From contig NZ_DATJTC010000006.1 of assembly GCF_035503745.1 (NCBI RefSeq), positions 4,692 through 68,691 of the forward strand: 64,000 nt of DNA, in the 5' to 3' direction. Position 1 is the stretch's first letter. Each line of letters opens with the position of its first letter. The notes beneath the pieces were generated by a model. That model worked only from the letters and a program-made list of their open reading frames with translations. It was not told where the DNA came from and searched no databases. The position numbers were made by a program, and so were the translations under genes. This DNA is from Dyella_B sp035503745. GTDB taxonomy: Bacteria; Pseudomonadota; Gammaproteobacteria; Xanthomonadales; Rhodanobacteraceae. Positions 34,980 through 44,362 of this stretch are shown here, piece by piece.

Positions 34980-36755
34980 ATGAGCACCACGCCAGCAAAC
35001 GATCCGAAGCCGCCGCGCCGCCGCATTGGCGCCCTGCGCCTGCTGTGGCCGTTCGTGAAGCCGCACCGCATGCTGGCGGCGGGGTGGCTGGTATTTCTCA
35101 CGATCTCCTCCGGTGCCACGCTGGTGCTGCCCACCGCGGTCCGGCACATGATCGACCACGGGTTTCGCAACTCGAGCACCACCGCGATCAACAGCAGCTT
35201 CCTGGCCTTGTTCCTGGTGGCGCTGGTGATGGCCTTTGCCTCCGCGGCGCGCTTTTACTGCATCAGCCTGCTCGGCGAACGCACGCTGGCGGACTTGCGC
35301 GCGAAGCTTTACGCGCATGTGATCCGGCTGGACGTGAGTTTCTTCGAGCGCAATCGCGTCGGCGAGCTGATTTCGCGCCTGGGCACGGATACCGAAGTGG
35401 TGCAGGCGCTGGTCGGCTCGGGCGTCTCGGTGGCGTTACGCAGCGCGGTGATGCTGATCGGCGCCACGGCGGCGATGATCTGGACCAGCCCGCGCCTGGC
35501 CGGCCTCACCGCGCTGGTGATTCCCGCGGTGGTGCTGCCGATCCTGATCTTTGGCCGCCGCGTGCAGAAGCTTTCGCGCGCCAGCCAGGATCGTCTGGCC
35601 GATGCGGCCGCCATCGCCAACGAGACACTCAACGCCGCGCAAGCGGTAAAAGCCTATGCCCGCGAAAGCATCGAAAGCGACCGCTACGGCGGCGCGATCG
35701 GCCGCGCGTTGGCCACCGCGCGCCAGCGCATCGGCACGCGCTCGGGGCTCACTGCGGCGGTGATCACACTGTTCTTCGGCGCGATTACCCTGGTGCTATG
35801 GATGGGTGCGCGCGACGTGCTGGCCGGGACGCTCGACGCCGGCGTGCTGGCCCAGTTCGTGGTGTACGCGATTTTTTCCGGCGGCTCGATGATGGGCTTG
35901 TCCGATGTCTGGGGCGACGTGCTGCGGGCCGCTGGCGCGATGGAACGCATTGGTGAGCTATTCAGCGAAGAGGCCACCATTGCCGATCCGCCCCATCCCG
36001 CGGCGCTGCCCCGCCGGGTAAGCGGGGCGCTGCGCTTCGAAGGCGTGGAGTTTCGCTATCCCACGCGCCCCGACGCACCGGCGCTGCACGATTTCAACCT
36101 GGACATCCGCCCCGGCGAAACGGTAGCGCTGGTGGGCCCCTCGGGCGCCGGCAAGAGCACCGTCTTCGCGCTGTTGCTGCGCTTCTACGATCCGCAGCGC
36201 GGCCGCATCAGCCTGGACGGTGTCGATCTGCGTGCGCTGGCCCTGCCGCAACTGCGCGGCGCGATTGCGCTGGTGCCGCAGGAAACCGTGCTGTTCAGCG
36301 GCTCGGCCGCCGACAACATCCGCTTCGGCCGGCAGGATGCCAGCGACGAGGAAGTGCACGCCGCCGCGCGCGCCGCCGAAGCCAACGACTTCATCCAACT
36401 GCTGCAGGACGGCTACGCCGCCGAGCTGGGCGAGCGCGGCGTGCGCCTGTCCGGCGGCCAGCGCCAGCGCATTGCGATTGCCCGCGCCATTTTGCGCGAT
36501 GCGCCGCTGTTGCTGCTGGACGAAGCGACGTCGGCACTGGATGCGCAATCGGAAGCCGCCATCCAACAGGCACTGGAACGTCTGGAAAAAGGCCGTACCA
36601 CGCTGGTGATCGCCCATCGCCTGGCGACGGTGCAGCGCGCCGATCGCATCGTGGTGATGGATGGCGGACGCATCGTGGCGCAAGGTACGCACGCAAGCCT
36701 GTTGGCCGAGGGTGGCCTCTACGCCGAATTGGCGCGCTTGCAATTCGTGGCCTGA
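34980..36755 (+). CDS. ABC exporter, fused membrane and ATPase domains (MsbA/ABCB type)
   Basis: 591 residues from the ATG at 34980 (an ATG at 34947 and GTG at 34872 are upstream alternatives). Six membrane segments fill residues about 25-320 (SFFERNRVGELISRLGTDTE is the coupling part). The ATPase has Walker A GPSGAGKST, Q-loop LVPQETVLFSG, signature LSGGQRQRIAIARAI, Walker B LLLLDEATSALD and the H-loop VIAHRL. Half-transporters of this group dimerise and export lipids, peptides or drugs; the cargo cannot be named. A short AAAGC/GCTTT hairpin just after the stop may end its transcript. Confidence 0.95.
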   Translation: MSTTPANDPKPPRRRIGALRLLWPFVKPHRMLAAGWLVFLTISSGATLVLPTAVRHMIDHGFRNSSTTAINSSFLALFLVALVMAFASAARFYCISLLGERTLADLRAKLYAHVIRLDVSFFERNRVGELISRLGTDTEVVQALVGSGVSVALRSAVMLIGATAAMIWTSPRLAGLTALVIPAVVLPILIFGRRVQKLSRASQDRLADAAAIANETLNAAQAVKAYARESIESDRYGGAIGRALATARQRIGTRSGLTAAVITLFFGAITLVLWMGARDVLAGTLDAGVLAQFVVYAIFSGGSMMGLSDVWGDVLRAAGAMERIGELFSEEATIADPPHPAALPRRVSGALRFEGVEFRYPTRPDAPALHDFNLDIRPGETVALVGPSGAGKSTVFALLLRFYDPQRGRISLDGVDLRALALPQLRGAIALVPQETVLFSGSAADNIRFGRQDASDEEVHAAARAAEANDFIQLLQDGYAAELGERGVRLSGGQRQRIAIARAILRDAPLLLLDEATSALDAQSEAAIQQALERLEKGRTTLVIAHRLATVQRADRIVVMDGGRIVAQGTHASLLAEGGLYAELARLQFVA

Positions 36756-36778
36756 AAGCGGCGCTTTTTACCGCGCGC

Positions 36779-36812
36779 AAAAAGAGAAAGCCTTGCACAA
36801 GGCAAGGCTTTC
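36779..36812 (-). terminator. Intrinsic terminator of the cold-shock gene
   Basis: On the minus strand GAAAGCCTTG and CAAGGCTTTC form a 10-bp stem with a 7-base loop (36786-36812), followed by TCTTTTT. This is a standard rho-independent terminator 24 bases after the csp stop. Confidence 0.85.
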
Positions 36813-36836
36813 CCGGACTGCATGATGACGCGTTGA

Positions 36837-37043
36837 TCAGACTGCGAGTTCGACCCCGGAAGCCTGGGCGCCCTTGGGGCCCTGGGTCACTTCGAACTTC
36901 ACACGCTGGCCTTCCTGCAGACTACGGAAGCCCTTCGCATTGATAGCCGAGAAGTGGACAAATACGTCCTCCCCACCGTCCTCGGGTGCGATGAAGCCGA
37001 AACCCTTGGCGTCGTTGAACCACTTGACCGTACCGAAACGCAT
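36837..37043 (-). CDS. Cold-shock domain protein (CspA family)
   Basis: 68 residues, single cold-shock domain with both RNA-binding motifs: KGFGFIAP (RNP1) and DVFVHFSAI (RNP2). These proteins melt RNA secondary structure and are often induced by cold or growth changes. AGAGG lies 8 bases before the ATG. The 160-base stretch upstream, to the next gene, is long enough for the structured leader typical of csp genes, but I did not identify a cold box. Confidence 0.96.
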   Translation of the reverse strand: MRFGTVKWFNDAKGFGFIAPEDGGEDVFVHFSAINAKGFRSLQEGQRVKFEVTQGPKGAQASGVELAV

Positions 37044-37206
37044 TGCGTGAACCTCTGAATCTAAGGACTGGATGCACCAAGTCGCTGCGAGAACCACCTC
37101 TACCCCTAGGTCCACCGCCCCCTGGCACAGGGAAAGTATCTGCATGTTTCAGGCAAAAGCGCAATATGCGCCTGCGTTTGGTCCCGTACAAGCCCCGCCC
37201 GGCTGC

Positions 37207-37956
37207 TTAGCTTTTGAGCAACTGCGCAAGGATCGGCGGCACCGAGGCGGTGGCCGCCGCCAGATGGGCGAAGATCTCCTCGATGCTGATTTCAGCCTCG
37301 TCGCCGCAACCGGCGGCATAGTTGGCGACCAGCGCCAGGCAGGCGTAATCGAGCTCAAGCTCGCGGGCCAACGCCGCTTCGGGCATGCCGGTCATGCCGA
37401 CCAGATCGCAACCGTCGCGTTTCATACGTGCGATTTCCGCCCGGGTTTCCAGGCGCGGCCCCTGCGTGGCGCCATAGCAACCGCCGTCGATCACGGCAAT
37501 GCCGGCTTTTTGCGCTGCAACGAGCAGGTCCCGGCGTAGCGACGCCGTGTAGGGTTCGCTGAAATCGATGTGCCTGACCTCGGCGCCTTCGACGTCGCAG
37601 AAGCTGGTATAGCGTCCGTGGGTGTAGTCGATGATCTGGTCGGGCACCACCAGCACGCGCGGCCCCATGTCCAGCCGGATGCCGCCGACCGCATTGATGC
37701 CGATCACGCGGCGCGCACCCAGATGGTGCAGTGCCCACATGTTCGCCCGGTAGTTCACCCGGTGCGGCGGCAAAGTGTGGCTTTCGCCGTGGCGGGCGAG
37801 AAAGGCCAGGCGGCGGCCGGCGAAGTCGCCCATCACCACGTCGCCCGAGGCCGGGCCATACGGCGTATCGACGCTATGCCGGGAGGTGTTTTCAAGGCCC
37901 GGGAACTGATAAAGGCCGCTGCCGCCGATCACGGCGAGGTCGATCGCATGGGTCAT
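37207..37956 (-). CDS. S-methyl-5'-thioinosine phosphorylase (MTAP family)
   Basis: Purine nucleoside phosphorylase family II; would split methylthioinosine to hypoxanthine and methylthioribose-1-phosphate. The 249-residue protein has GGSGLYQFPGLE, ARHGESHTLPPHRVNYRANM, INAVGGIRLDMGPR, GATQGPRLETRAEI and VGMTGMPEAALARELEL. In the base-binding loop (ALVANYAAGCG) an Asn and Ala stand where MTAPs carry two Asp residues; Asn fits 6-oxopurine (hypoxanthine) specificity. The adjacent hpt gene would reuse the hypoxanthine. In Pseudomonas the same enzyme lies beside nagZ. Confidence 0.88.
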   Translation of the reverse strand: MTHAIDLAVIGGSGLYQFPGLENTSRHSVDTPYGPASGDVVMGDFAGRRLAFLARHGESHTLPPHRVNYRANMWALHHLGARRVIGINAVGGIRLDMGPRVLVVPDQIIDYTHGRYTSFCDVEGAEVRHIDFSEPYTASLRRDLLVAAQKAGIAVIDGGCYGATQGPRLETRAEIARMKRDGCDLVGMTGMPEAALARELELDYACLALVANYAAGCGDEAEISIEEIFAHLAAATASVPPILAQLLKS

Positions 37957-38017
37957 GGATGTGCCCGATAGTTGACGCTTGCAAATGCAAATTGGGGAAA
38001 TGAAACGCTGGCGGGCT

Positions 38018-38569
38018 TTATTCTTTCAGCGCATAGATGGCGGGAAGATTACGTCCCTGCTCGTGATAGTCCATGCCGTAGCCAAACACGTAGCGGTCGG
38101 GTAGCTCAACGCCGTTGAAATCGCTTTCGATGCCCGCCACCCGGCGATCGTGCCGCTTGCTGCACAGGGTCGCCACCAGTACGCGCCTGGCGCCGCGGCG
38201 CAGGCAATCGTCGCGCACGGCCTTGAGGGTATGGCCTTCGTCGAGGATATCGTCAACCAGCAACACCACTCGCCCTGCGAGCGGCACGGCCGGTTCGCGC
38301 AGCCAATGCAGGTCGCTGCCCGAGGTCGCGCCGCGATAGCGCGTGGCGTGCACGTAGTCAAATTCCAGGTCGGTGCGAATGGCCAGCGCCAGTTGGCCGC
38401 CAAACATCAGCGCGCCGTTCATCACGGTAAGAAATACCGCGCGTTCGCCATCGAGCGCCCTGTCGATATCGCGCCCCATCGCGGCAATCACGCTATCGAG
38501 CGCCTCGCGTTCGAACAACACGTCCGAGCGCATCAGCGCGTCGGCCAGGGATGGAGGAGTCTGGGTCAT
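38018..38569 (-). CDS. hpt: Hypoxanthine-guanine phosphoribosyltransferase
   Basis: Converts hypoxanthine or guanine plus PRPP to IMP or GMP. The 183-residue protein has the FLTVMNGALMFGGQLAL start, the YRGATSGSDLHWL flexible loop, and the PRPP motif VVLLVDDILDEGHTL; CSKRHDRR carries the base-binding Lys. Between the methylthioinosine phosphorylase and nagZ genes on one strand (9 and 61 bases apart), it closes a purine-salvage path: methylthioinosine to hypoxanthine to IMP. Confidence 0.93.
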   Translation of the reverse strand: MTQTPPSLADALMRSDVLFEREALDSVIAAMGRDIDRALDGERAVFLTVMNGALMFGGQLALAIRTDLEFDYVHATRYRGATSGSDLHWLREPAVPLAGRVVLLVDDILDEGHTLKAVRDDCLRRGARRVLVATLCSKRHDRRVAGIESDFNGVELPDRYVFGYGMDYHEQGRNLPAIYALKE

Positions 38570-38578
38570 GAGGGTTCC

Positions 38579-39580
38579 TTAGTGATCCAGCGCGGTAACG
38601 CGCGCGACGAATCGATCGCGCTGGGGATTATCCAGTAGACCGGCCCAGGTGGCGCCGATCGCGCCGCGCAGGGTCGCCACGCGCCGCATGCTTGCCTGCG
38701 AAGGCGCCGGCATGGCGGCGATCGCCTCCTCCACCACGTCGGGGAAGCAGGCCAGCACCAGGTCGCAGCCGGCCGACAGATGCGCGTGCACGCGTTGGCC
38801 CACGCCACCGGCCACGCCCGCGGCGGCCATGCTGATGTCATCGCTGATCACCGCGCCCTGGAAGCCAAGCTCCTGACGCAGGATGTCGCCGATCCAGCGG
38901 CGCGAGAAACCGGCCGGCTGCTCGTCCACGGCCGGATAGACGACGTGCGCCATCATCACCGCCTCGGCATGCGCCGAAAACGCCTCGACGAACGGGCGCA
39001 GGTCGTTCTGGCGGATGTCGTCGAGCGAACGCGGGTCGATCGCCTGCGCCTTGTGCGTATCCACCGCCACCGAGCCGTGCCCGGGAAAATGCTTGAGCAC
39101 CGCCGCCATGCCGCCCAGGTGCATGCCGCGCACGTAGGCGTGGATCAGCTCGCCCGCCACTTGCGGATCGGCGTGGAAGGCACGCGTGCCGATCGCCGCG
39201 TTGCCGCGCGCAAGGTCGGCCACTGGCGCGAAGCTGAAATCGATACCACTGGCGCGCAGCTCGCTCGCCATCACCCAGGCGTGTTCCTCGGCCAGCTGTA
39301 TGGCTTGGGATGGATGGCGGTCGTACACCTCGCCGATCCTGGCCAGGGCCGGCAGGCGCGTGAAGCCTTCGCGGAACCGCTGGACGGGGCCGCCCTCCTG
39401 ATCGACGGCGATCAAGACATGCTCGCCCGCCGCATCCCGGATCGACTCCACCAGCGCCAGCAACTGGTCGCGATGGGCGTAGTTGCGCGAGAACAGGATC
39501 ACCCCTGCCACGCCGGGCGCACTCAGCCACGGGCGTTCGTGGGGCAGCACCTCAAGACCGGCCAGACCGATCAACAGCAT
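38579..39580 (-). CDS. nagZ: Beta-N-acetylglucosaminidase NagZ (GH3)
   Basis: Cytoplasmic enzyme of peptidoglycan recycling; removes GlcNAc from anhydro-muropeptides and influences beta-lactamase induction. The 333-residue protein shows the GH3 NagZ pattern VILFSRNYAHRDQL, IAVDQEGGPVQRF, GIDFSFAPVADLA, VLKHFPGHGSVAVDTHK with the His of the flexible loop, and the nucleophile Asp in GAVISDDISM. The ATG at 39580 overlaps the stop of the CYTH gene (TGATG), so the two are coupled. Confidence 0.96.
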   Translation of the reverse strand: MLLIGLAGLEVLPHERPWLSAPGVAGVILFSRNYAHRDQLLALVESIRDAAGEHVLIAVDQEGGPVQRFREGFTRLPALARIGEVYDRHPSQAIQLAEEHAWVMASELRASGIDFSFAPVADLARGNAAIGTRAFHADPQVAGELIHAYVRGMHLGGMAAVLKHFPGHGSVAVDTHKAQAIDPRSLDDIRQNDLRPFVEAFSAHAEAVMMAHVVYPAVDEQPAGFSRRWIGDILRQELGFQGAVISDDISMAAAGVAGGVGQRVHAHLSAGCDLVLACFPDVVEEAIAAMPAPSQASMRRVATLRGAIGATWAGLLDNPQRDRFVARVTALDH

Positions 39581-40119
39581 CAGGGCGTTCCTCGCTGTGC
39601 GGGCTCCACATCGCTGCCCTCGCGCTCCTTCGCGCTCCAGCTCGCAAAGGGATGCTCCAGCAGGTTGACGTTGTAGTAGCGCGCCAGGCGGCTTACTTCC
39701 GCGCCGAGCCATGCCGGATGCGGGAACGACGCATCGGCCGCCGGCAACTCGATTTCCGCCACGATCAATCCGCGATTGTCGCCGTGGAATTCGTCCACCT
39801 CGAATAGCCATCCATCCACGGTCACGTGGTGGCGCGTCTTTTCCAGCACACCGTCGCACAACGTGCCTAGCATGGCCTGCGCATCGGCAAGCGGCAGCGG
39901 CACTTCGTATTCCGCGCGTGCAATACCCAGTTCGACGGATTTGACATTGAGCCATGCCTGCTCGCCGCAGATGCGCACGCGCACGGATGCGCGCGCGGTG
40001 CCGTCGCGCAGGGCGCGCACACCAACCAGATAACCCTGGGCGATGTGCCTGCTTTCGGTGACGGCGCTGCGCCAGGCGTCGCTGGCAACCAGGAATTTGC
40101 GTTCGATTTCGATACCCAT
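39580..40119 (-). CDS. CYTH domain protein, probable inorganic triphosphatase
   Basis: 179 residues forming a triphosphate tunnel fold. The signature ExExK reads IEIERKFLV at residues 3-11; charged tunnel residues follow in ARASVRVRICG, LNVKSVELG and VAEIELP. Bacterial CYTH proteins of this size hydrolyse tripolyphosphate or bind nucleotide triphosphates; the substrate here is not known. Coupled by a one-base overlap to nagZ downstream and 9 bases from rlmD upstream, so it belongs to the rlmD-CYTH-nagZ-hpt unit. Confidence 0.9.
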   Translation of the reverse strand: MGIEIERKFLVASDAWRSAVTESRHIAQGYLVGVRALRDGTARASVRVRICGEQAWLNVKSVELGIARAEYEVPLPLADAQAMLGTLCDGVLEKTRHHVTVDGWLFEVDEFHGDNRGLIVAEIELPAADASFPHPAWLGAEVSRLARYYNVNLLEHPFASWSAKEREGSDVEPAQRGTP

Positions 40120-40128
40120 CGGCGAATC

Positions 40129-41442
40129 TTACCTGCGCTCGAACAAGGCAATGGATTCGACGTGCGCGGTATGCGGAAACATGTCCATCACACCCGCCGA
40201 CACCAGCCGGAAGCCGTGCTGGTTGACCAACATGCCGGCATCGCGCGCCAGCGATGCAGGATGGCAGGAGACATACACGATGCGCCCGGTTTCCTTGTGC
40301 GGAAGGTACTCCAGCACCTTGTCGGCGCCCGCACGCGGCGGGTCGAGCAGGAGCTTGTCCCAGGGCTTGCGCGCCCAATCGGTGCCGCGCTGGTCCTCGA
40401 ACAGATTGGCTACTTGGAAGCTGGCGTTGGCAATGCCGTTGCGCTGGGCGTTTTCGGCCGCGCGCCGCACCAGCCCGTGTTCGCCTTCCACACCGGTCAC
40501 CTCCGCCACGCGGCGCGCCAGCGGCAAGGTGAAGTTGCCCAGGCCGCAGAACAGGTCGAGCACGCGGTCCTGCGGCTTGAGGTCGAGCAACTCCAGCGTG
40601 CGCGCCATCATGCGGCGGTTCATGCCGGCGTTGACCTGCACGAAATCCAGCGGCTCAAATGCCAGCTCGACCTCATCCACGCCCTCGCCTGCGGGAATGC
40701 GAAACGCCAGGCGGGGATGCTCGGGCCACAGCGGATGCACGCTGCTGACGCCGCCCGGCTGCAGGTAGATCGCAAAGCCATGCTGCTGGCCGAATGCTAC
40801 CAGCGCCGTACGATCGCGCTCGCTCAGCGGCTTCAAGTGACGAAACACCAGGGCGAGCGTGTCGTCGCCCGCGGCGAATTCGATTTGCGCGATGTCGGCC
40901 GCCGCATCCATGCCGCCCACCAGTTCGCCCAGCAGCCCGATCTTGGGCCCGAGCGCGGGGTGCACTACATCGCAATGCAGAATGTCGGCGACGAAGCGCG
41001 GGTTGCTTTCTTCGCGAAAGCCCACCAGCACGCGCCCTTTCTTGGCTACCGCGCGAACCGACAGGCGCCCCTTGCGGCGATAGCCCCACGCTTCGTCGGT
41101 GAGCGGCGGCAGCCAGTTTTCCGGCTCTACCTTGCCGATACGCGTGAAGTTATCGACCAGTACGCGCTGCTTGGCCTGGATCTGCGCGGCGGCATCAAGA
41201 TGCTGCAGCGAACAACCGCCGCACTGTCCGAAATGACTGCAGCGCGGCTCCACCCGGTGCGGCGAGCGCTCGATCACTTCGATCGTCTCCGCTTCGTCGA
41301 AGTTGCGATGACGCTTGCGCACGCGAAAGCGCACCTGCTCGCCGAGCAAGGCGCCGCTGACGAACACGGTCTTGCCGTCGATGCGGGCCACGCCCCGGCC
41401 GTCGTGACTCAAATCGGTGATGGGGGCTTCGAATTCGTTCAT
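40129..41442 (-). CDS. rlmD: 23S rRNA (uracil1939-C5)-methyltransferase
   Basis: Methylates U1939 of 23S rRNA with SAM. The 437-residue protein has an N-terminal TRAM domain, the iron-sulfur Cys set in CSHFGQCGGCSLQH, and the catalytic domain with LDLFCGLGNFTLPLA (SAM binding), LLLDPPRAGA and the nucleophile Cys in IVYVSCHPASLARD. The ATG at 41442 opens the TRAM domain; the extra 25 upstream codons are not family-like. Confidence 0.96.
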   Translation of the reverse strand: MNEFEAPITDLSHDGRGVARIDGKTVFVSGALLGEQVRFRVRKRHRNFDEAETIEVIERSPHRVEPRCSHFGQCGGCSLQHLDAAAQIQAKQRVLVDNFTRIGKVEPENWLPPLTDEAWGYRRKGRLSVRAVAKKGRVLVGFREESNPRFVADILHCDVVHPALGPKIGLLGELVGGMDAAADIAQIEFAAGDDTLALVFRHLKPLSERDRTALVAFGQQHGFAIYLQPGGVSSVHPLWPEHPRLAFRIPAGEGVDEVELAFEPLDFVQVNAGMNRRMMARTLELLDLKPQDRVLDLFCGLGNFTLPLARRVAEVTGVEGEHGLVRRAAENAQRNGIANASFQVANLFEDQRGTDWARKPWDKLLLDPPRAGADKVLEYLPHKETGRIVYVSCHPASLARDAGMLVNQHGFRLVSAGVMDMFPHTAHVESIALFERR

Positions 41443-41556
41443 CGGCACTCTTGGAAAGCATGCCGCCCGGGTGCAAAGACCCAGGCGAGGCGGGGGTGAA
41501 AGGAAGGGGCCACGCACGAGATGGCCCGCAGCCGCCCATGATACCAGCCGGCCTGA

Positions 41557-43578
41557 TCAGCGTTCGGCTACGCCGGCCTGGGAGGCGGCCTTGAGCCGGC
41601 GGACAAAGGTGGGCCAGTCGATCTTGTTCTGTTCGCCGACCACATGCACGAACGGCAAGCCCGTGCCTTCGACGATGGTGTAGCCGTTCGCATCGCCATC
41701 CAGGCCGCCGAGCGCGCACATGCCGTCCTGCAGGCTGGCGTGGAAACCCATGCGCTTGTAGTTGAAAGCCCTGAAAAGCTTCAGTACCGCGCCTTGCAAG
41801 CCGCTGGCCGCGGTTCCGCCCGTGACAATGGAGAGGTTGTTGGCGGCCTTCAGGCTGATTCGCCCGCCATCCTGAGCCTGTAGCGAGGCCTTGAAGGCGA
41901 CCGGGCTCCCGCCGACGAGCTGCAGGCCATTGATTGAACCGTCCAGCCGTCCGCTGATGCTGCCGAAGTTGAACGTGTCGGTGAGCGCGGCCAGGTCCAA
42001 CTGATGCAAGGCCAGATCCCCGAACACCACCGGGTTGTCGCTCAACGGTTGCTGCACGGCAAGGTGGCTGAGCACGGCCGTGCCGTTAAATGCCTTGAAG
42101 GTGAGGTCGCCATCCATCGCATAGCGCTCGCCCGTCCATTGCAGGGAAGAAATCGTGCCCGCCAGCGTTCCGGCGAACGGCGTCCAGCCAAAGGCCTGGT
42201 TGAGCGTGGGCACATCCACGCCGGTCACGTTCGCGCTCAGGTTGAAACGTTGCGCCTTGCCGGCGGCCGGCCGCCACTCCAGTGCCGTCACGTCGGCCTG
42301 TCCCTTCCATACCGGAATCGTCAGCGGCGACTGCAGGGTCAGGCTGCCGCCGCGGCTGCGCCAATGCGATTGCGCGGCACCCAGCGCCACGTGGCGAAGC
42401 ACCAGCTGGTTCCATCCAAACTCGGTCGGCGATCGATCCCCTTGCGCCGACCAGTCCACACCGCCGTGCAAGCCGTTCGCCTGCCATTGGCCGGCACTAT
42501 CGGCAAGATCCAGTCCATCGGTATGGAAAGCGAAGCTGCGCCACGTGTCGGCCGCGTAGTCCACGTGTCCGTCGAGTTGCCCGGCGATATGCAGGTTCGG
42601 CGCCGCGAGGCTGTCGAGCCATGGCAGCCCATAGCGATCGTAGGCGGCCGGAAAGCGCGCCTGGAAACGGTCCAGTTTCAGCTTCTGCAGATTGCCCTTG
42701 GCGTCGACCGACAGCGCACCATCGAGCAACAGCGCGTCGGCATCGTCCAGATGCAGATGACTTACGTCCAGGCCGCCGCGCTCCATGGAAGCGTCCATAT
42801 CCAGTTGCACGTCGTGCGCGGGCAGCCGCGCCAGCACCGGGCCGAACTGCAGCTGGCCGCCGCGGACGCCGCCGTTCAACGACAGCTGCGCGGGGTGGCC
42901 GGTGGCGTCCAGTTGATAGCGCGCGTGCACGGCCAATCCGTCGCCCACCACGTCGCCGGCCGGTGTGGCGTACTTCAACTCCGTGACCTGGACGCTGCCA
43001 GAGGACTCGAAGCCCTCCTCGCGCACGTCCAGCGCGAGATCGGCATCCAGTTTCCCGCCTCCGATATGTCCCGGCCACACCGCGGCGAGCAGCCCCTGCA
43101 GCCAGGCCGCCGGAACGTTCCGCAGGTTGATCTGCGCATGGGTGGGCTGATCGAGCGGAAAAGCGGTGGCGATATGGGCGACGCCCTGGTTGGCATCGAC
43201 TTCCAGCGTGTTCGCCGCGCCGTCCACCACCAGCTCCAGCTCTGCATCGCCGAGCGCCCCTCCGGGGGCTCCGGCGGCCTGCACGGTGCCGTCGAACAGC
43301 CAGCGCAGCTGGATATCGCGCTGGAGGTGGCCGTCCAGCGTCAACCCGACCCGCCTCCAGCCCAGCGCGGGGATATCGGCCCTGGCGGCATGCAGGCGGA
43401 TCCGCAGGCTATCGGGGTCCGTACCGGGGGCCAGCGACATGCGCACGTCCTGTAGGCTGACGCCGGGCAGGTCGATCTTCTTGGCGACCACCACGGTATC
43501 CGCACACGAAGGCATCACCCAGAACAGGCTACAAAGGGCGAGCAGGCATACCAGGGGGCGGCTGAATGTACGAAACAT
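41557..43578 (-). CDS. YdbH/AsmA-like envelope protein
   Basis: 673 residues with a signal peptide (ending about MPSCADTVV). The long middle is beta-rich and repetitive in the way of AsmA-like bridge proteins, and the C-terminal part fits the YdbH-type domain: DGSINGLQLVGGSPVAFKAS, LFRAFNYKRMGFHASLQDG and VEGTGLPFVHVVGE. YdbH, TamB and YhdP move phospholipids between the membranes in Escherichia coli. Whether this one does the same is an inference. It is divergent from the REC-HPt gene, 47 bases apart. Confidence 0.8.
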   Translation of the reverse strand: MFRTFSRPLVCLLALCSLFWVMPSCADTVVVAKKIDLPGVSLQDVRMSLAPGTDPDSLRIRLHAARADIPALGWRRVGLTLDGHLQRDIQLRWLFDGTVQAAGAPGGALGDAELELVVDGAANTLEVDANQGVAHIATAFPLDQPTHAQINLRNVPAAWLQGLLAAVWPGHIGGGKLDADLALDVREEGFESSGSVQVTELKYATPAGDVVGDGLAVHARYQLDATGHPAQLSLNGGVRGGQLQFGPVLARLPAHDVQLDMDASMERGGLDVSHLHLDDADALLLDGALSVDAKGNLQKLKLDRFQARFPAAYDRYGLPWLDSLAAPNLHIAGQLDGHVDYAADTWRSFAFHTDGLDLADSAGQWQANGLHGGVDWSAQGDRSPTEFGWNQLVLRHVALGAAQSHWRSRGGSLTLQSPLTIPVWKGQADVTALEWRPAAGKAQRFNLSANVTGVDVPTLNQAFGWTPFAGTLAGTISSLQWTGERYAMDGDLTFKAFNGTAVLSHLAVQQPLSDNPVVFGDLALHQLDLAALTDTFNFGSISGRLDGSINGLQLVGGSPVAFKASLQAQDGGRISLKAANNLSIVTGGTAASGLQGAVLKLFRAFNYKRMGFHASLQDGMCALGGLDGDANGYTIVEGTGLPFVHVVGEQNKIDWPTFVRRLKAASQAGVAER

Positions 43579-43625
43579 TGAGCACCCATTCTGCCAAACT
43601 AAGCTGAACGAAATGGACTACAGCC

Positions 43626-44357
43626 ATGGCGTACATAACGGACGATCTCACGCCCCCTTTCCAGCCCCACGTGCTGGTGGCCGATGATGACGCGACCAGC
43701 CGCTGTTTCCTGGGCGACGGCCTGCGCCAGCTAGGCGCGTGCGTGGCGCTCGGCGTCGATGGCCATTCGGCACTCGAATGCGCGCGCAGCGAGGCTTTCG
43801 ACCTGCTGCTGCTCGACTGCCGCATGCCCGGCATGGATGCGGTCGGCGTGCTGACTGCCCTGCGCAACGATCCCGGCGCCGCTTCGGCATGCAGTCCCGC
43901 CGTGGCCAGCAGCGCGGAGCTGGATGCCAACGACCAGCGCGCCCTGCTCGCGGCGGGCTTCCATGCGGTGCTGCTCAAGCCGTGCTCGTTGCAGGATCTG
44001 CGCGAGATCCTGCAGCTGGCGACGATCGATCGCCGCCATGCGCCGGTGCTGGACGATGGGCTGGCATTGAAAACCGCCGGCACGCCGGTGGTGGTGCAGG
44101 CCCTGCGCGGCTTGTTCCGGCAGGAACTGACCAACATCGACGCGCAACTGGACGATCTCAGTGCCGATGCCGGCGCGTTTGAGGCGCGCCTGCACAAGCT
44201 GCGCTCCTCGTGCGGATTCTGCGGCGCCGCGTCGCTGGCGGAACACGTGGTGTCGCTGCAGCAGCATCTGAAGCTGGCCCACCACGGGGCGATGTTGCCG
44301 CTGTCGGATTTTCGCCGATCACTGCGCCAGACCATCGAGGCGCTCCAGGTGCCATGA
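43626..44357 (+). CDS. REC-HPt phosphorelay protein without kinase or output domain
   Basis: 243 residues. The first 130 are a receiver with the acidic set D20-D21-D22, the phosphorylation site D64 (LLLLDCRMPGMD) and K118 (LLKPC). Residues about 150-243 look like an HPt helical bundle with H190 in LHKLRSSCGFCGAASL, in the place of the HPt phospho-His. So phosphate could pass between D64 and H190 and to outside partners. No histidine kinase is adjacent. It is convergent with recO, five bases apart. Confidence 0.8.
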   Translation: MAYITDDLTPPFQPHVLVADDDATSRCFLGDGLRQLGACVALGVDGHSALECARSEAFDLLLLDCRMPGMDAVGVLTALRNDPGAASACSPAVASSAELDANDQRALLAAGFHAVLLKPCSLQDLREILQLATIDRRHAPVLDDGLALKTAGTPVVVQALRGLFRQELTNIDAQLDDLSADAGAFEARLHKLRSSCGFCGAASLAEHVVSLQQHLKLAHHGAMLPLSDFRRSLRQTIEALQVP

Positions 44358-44362
44358 GGGCC

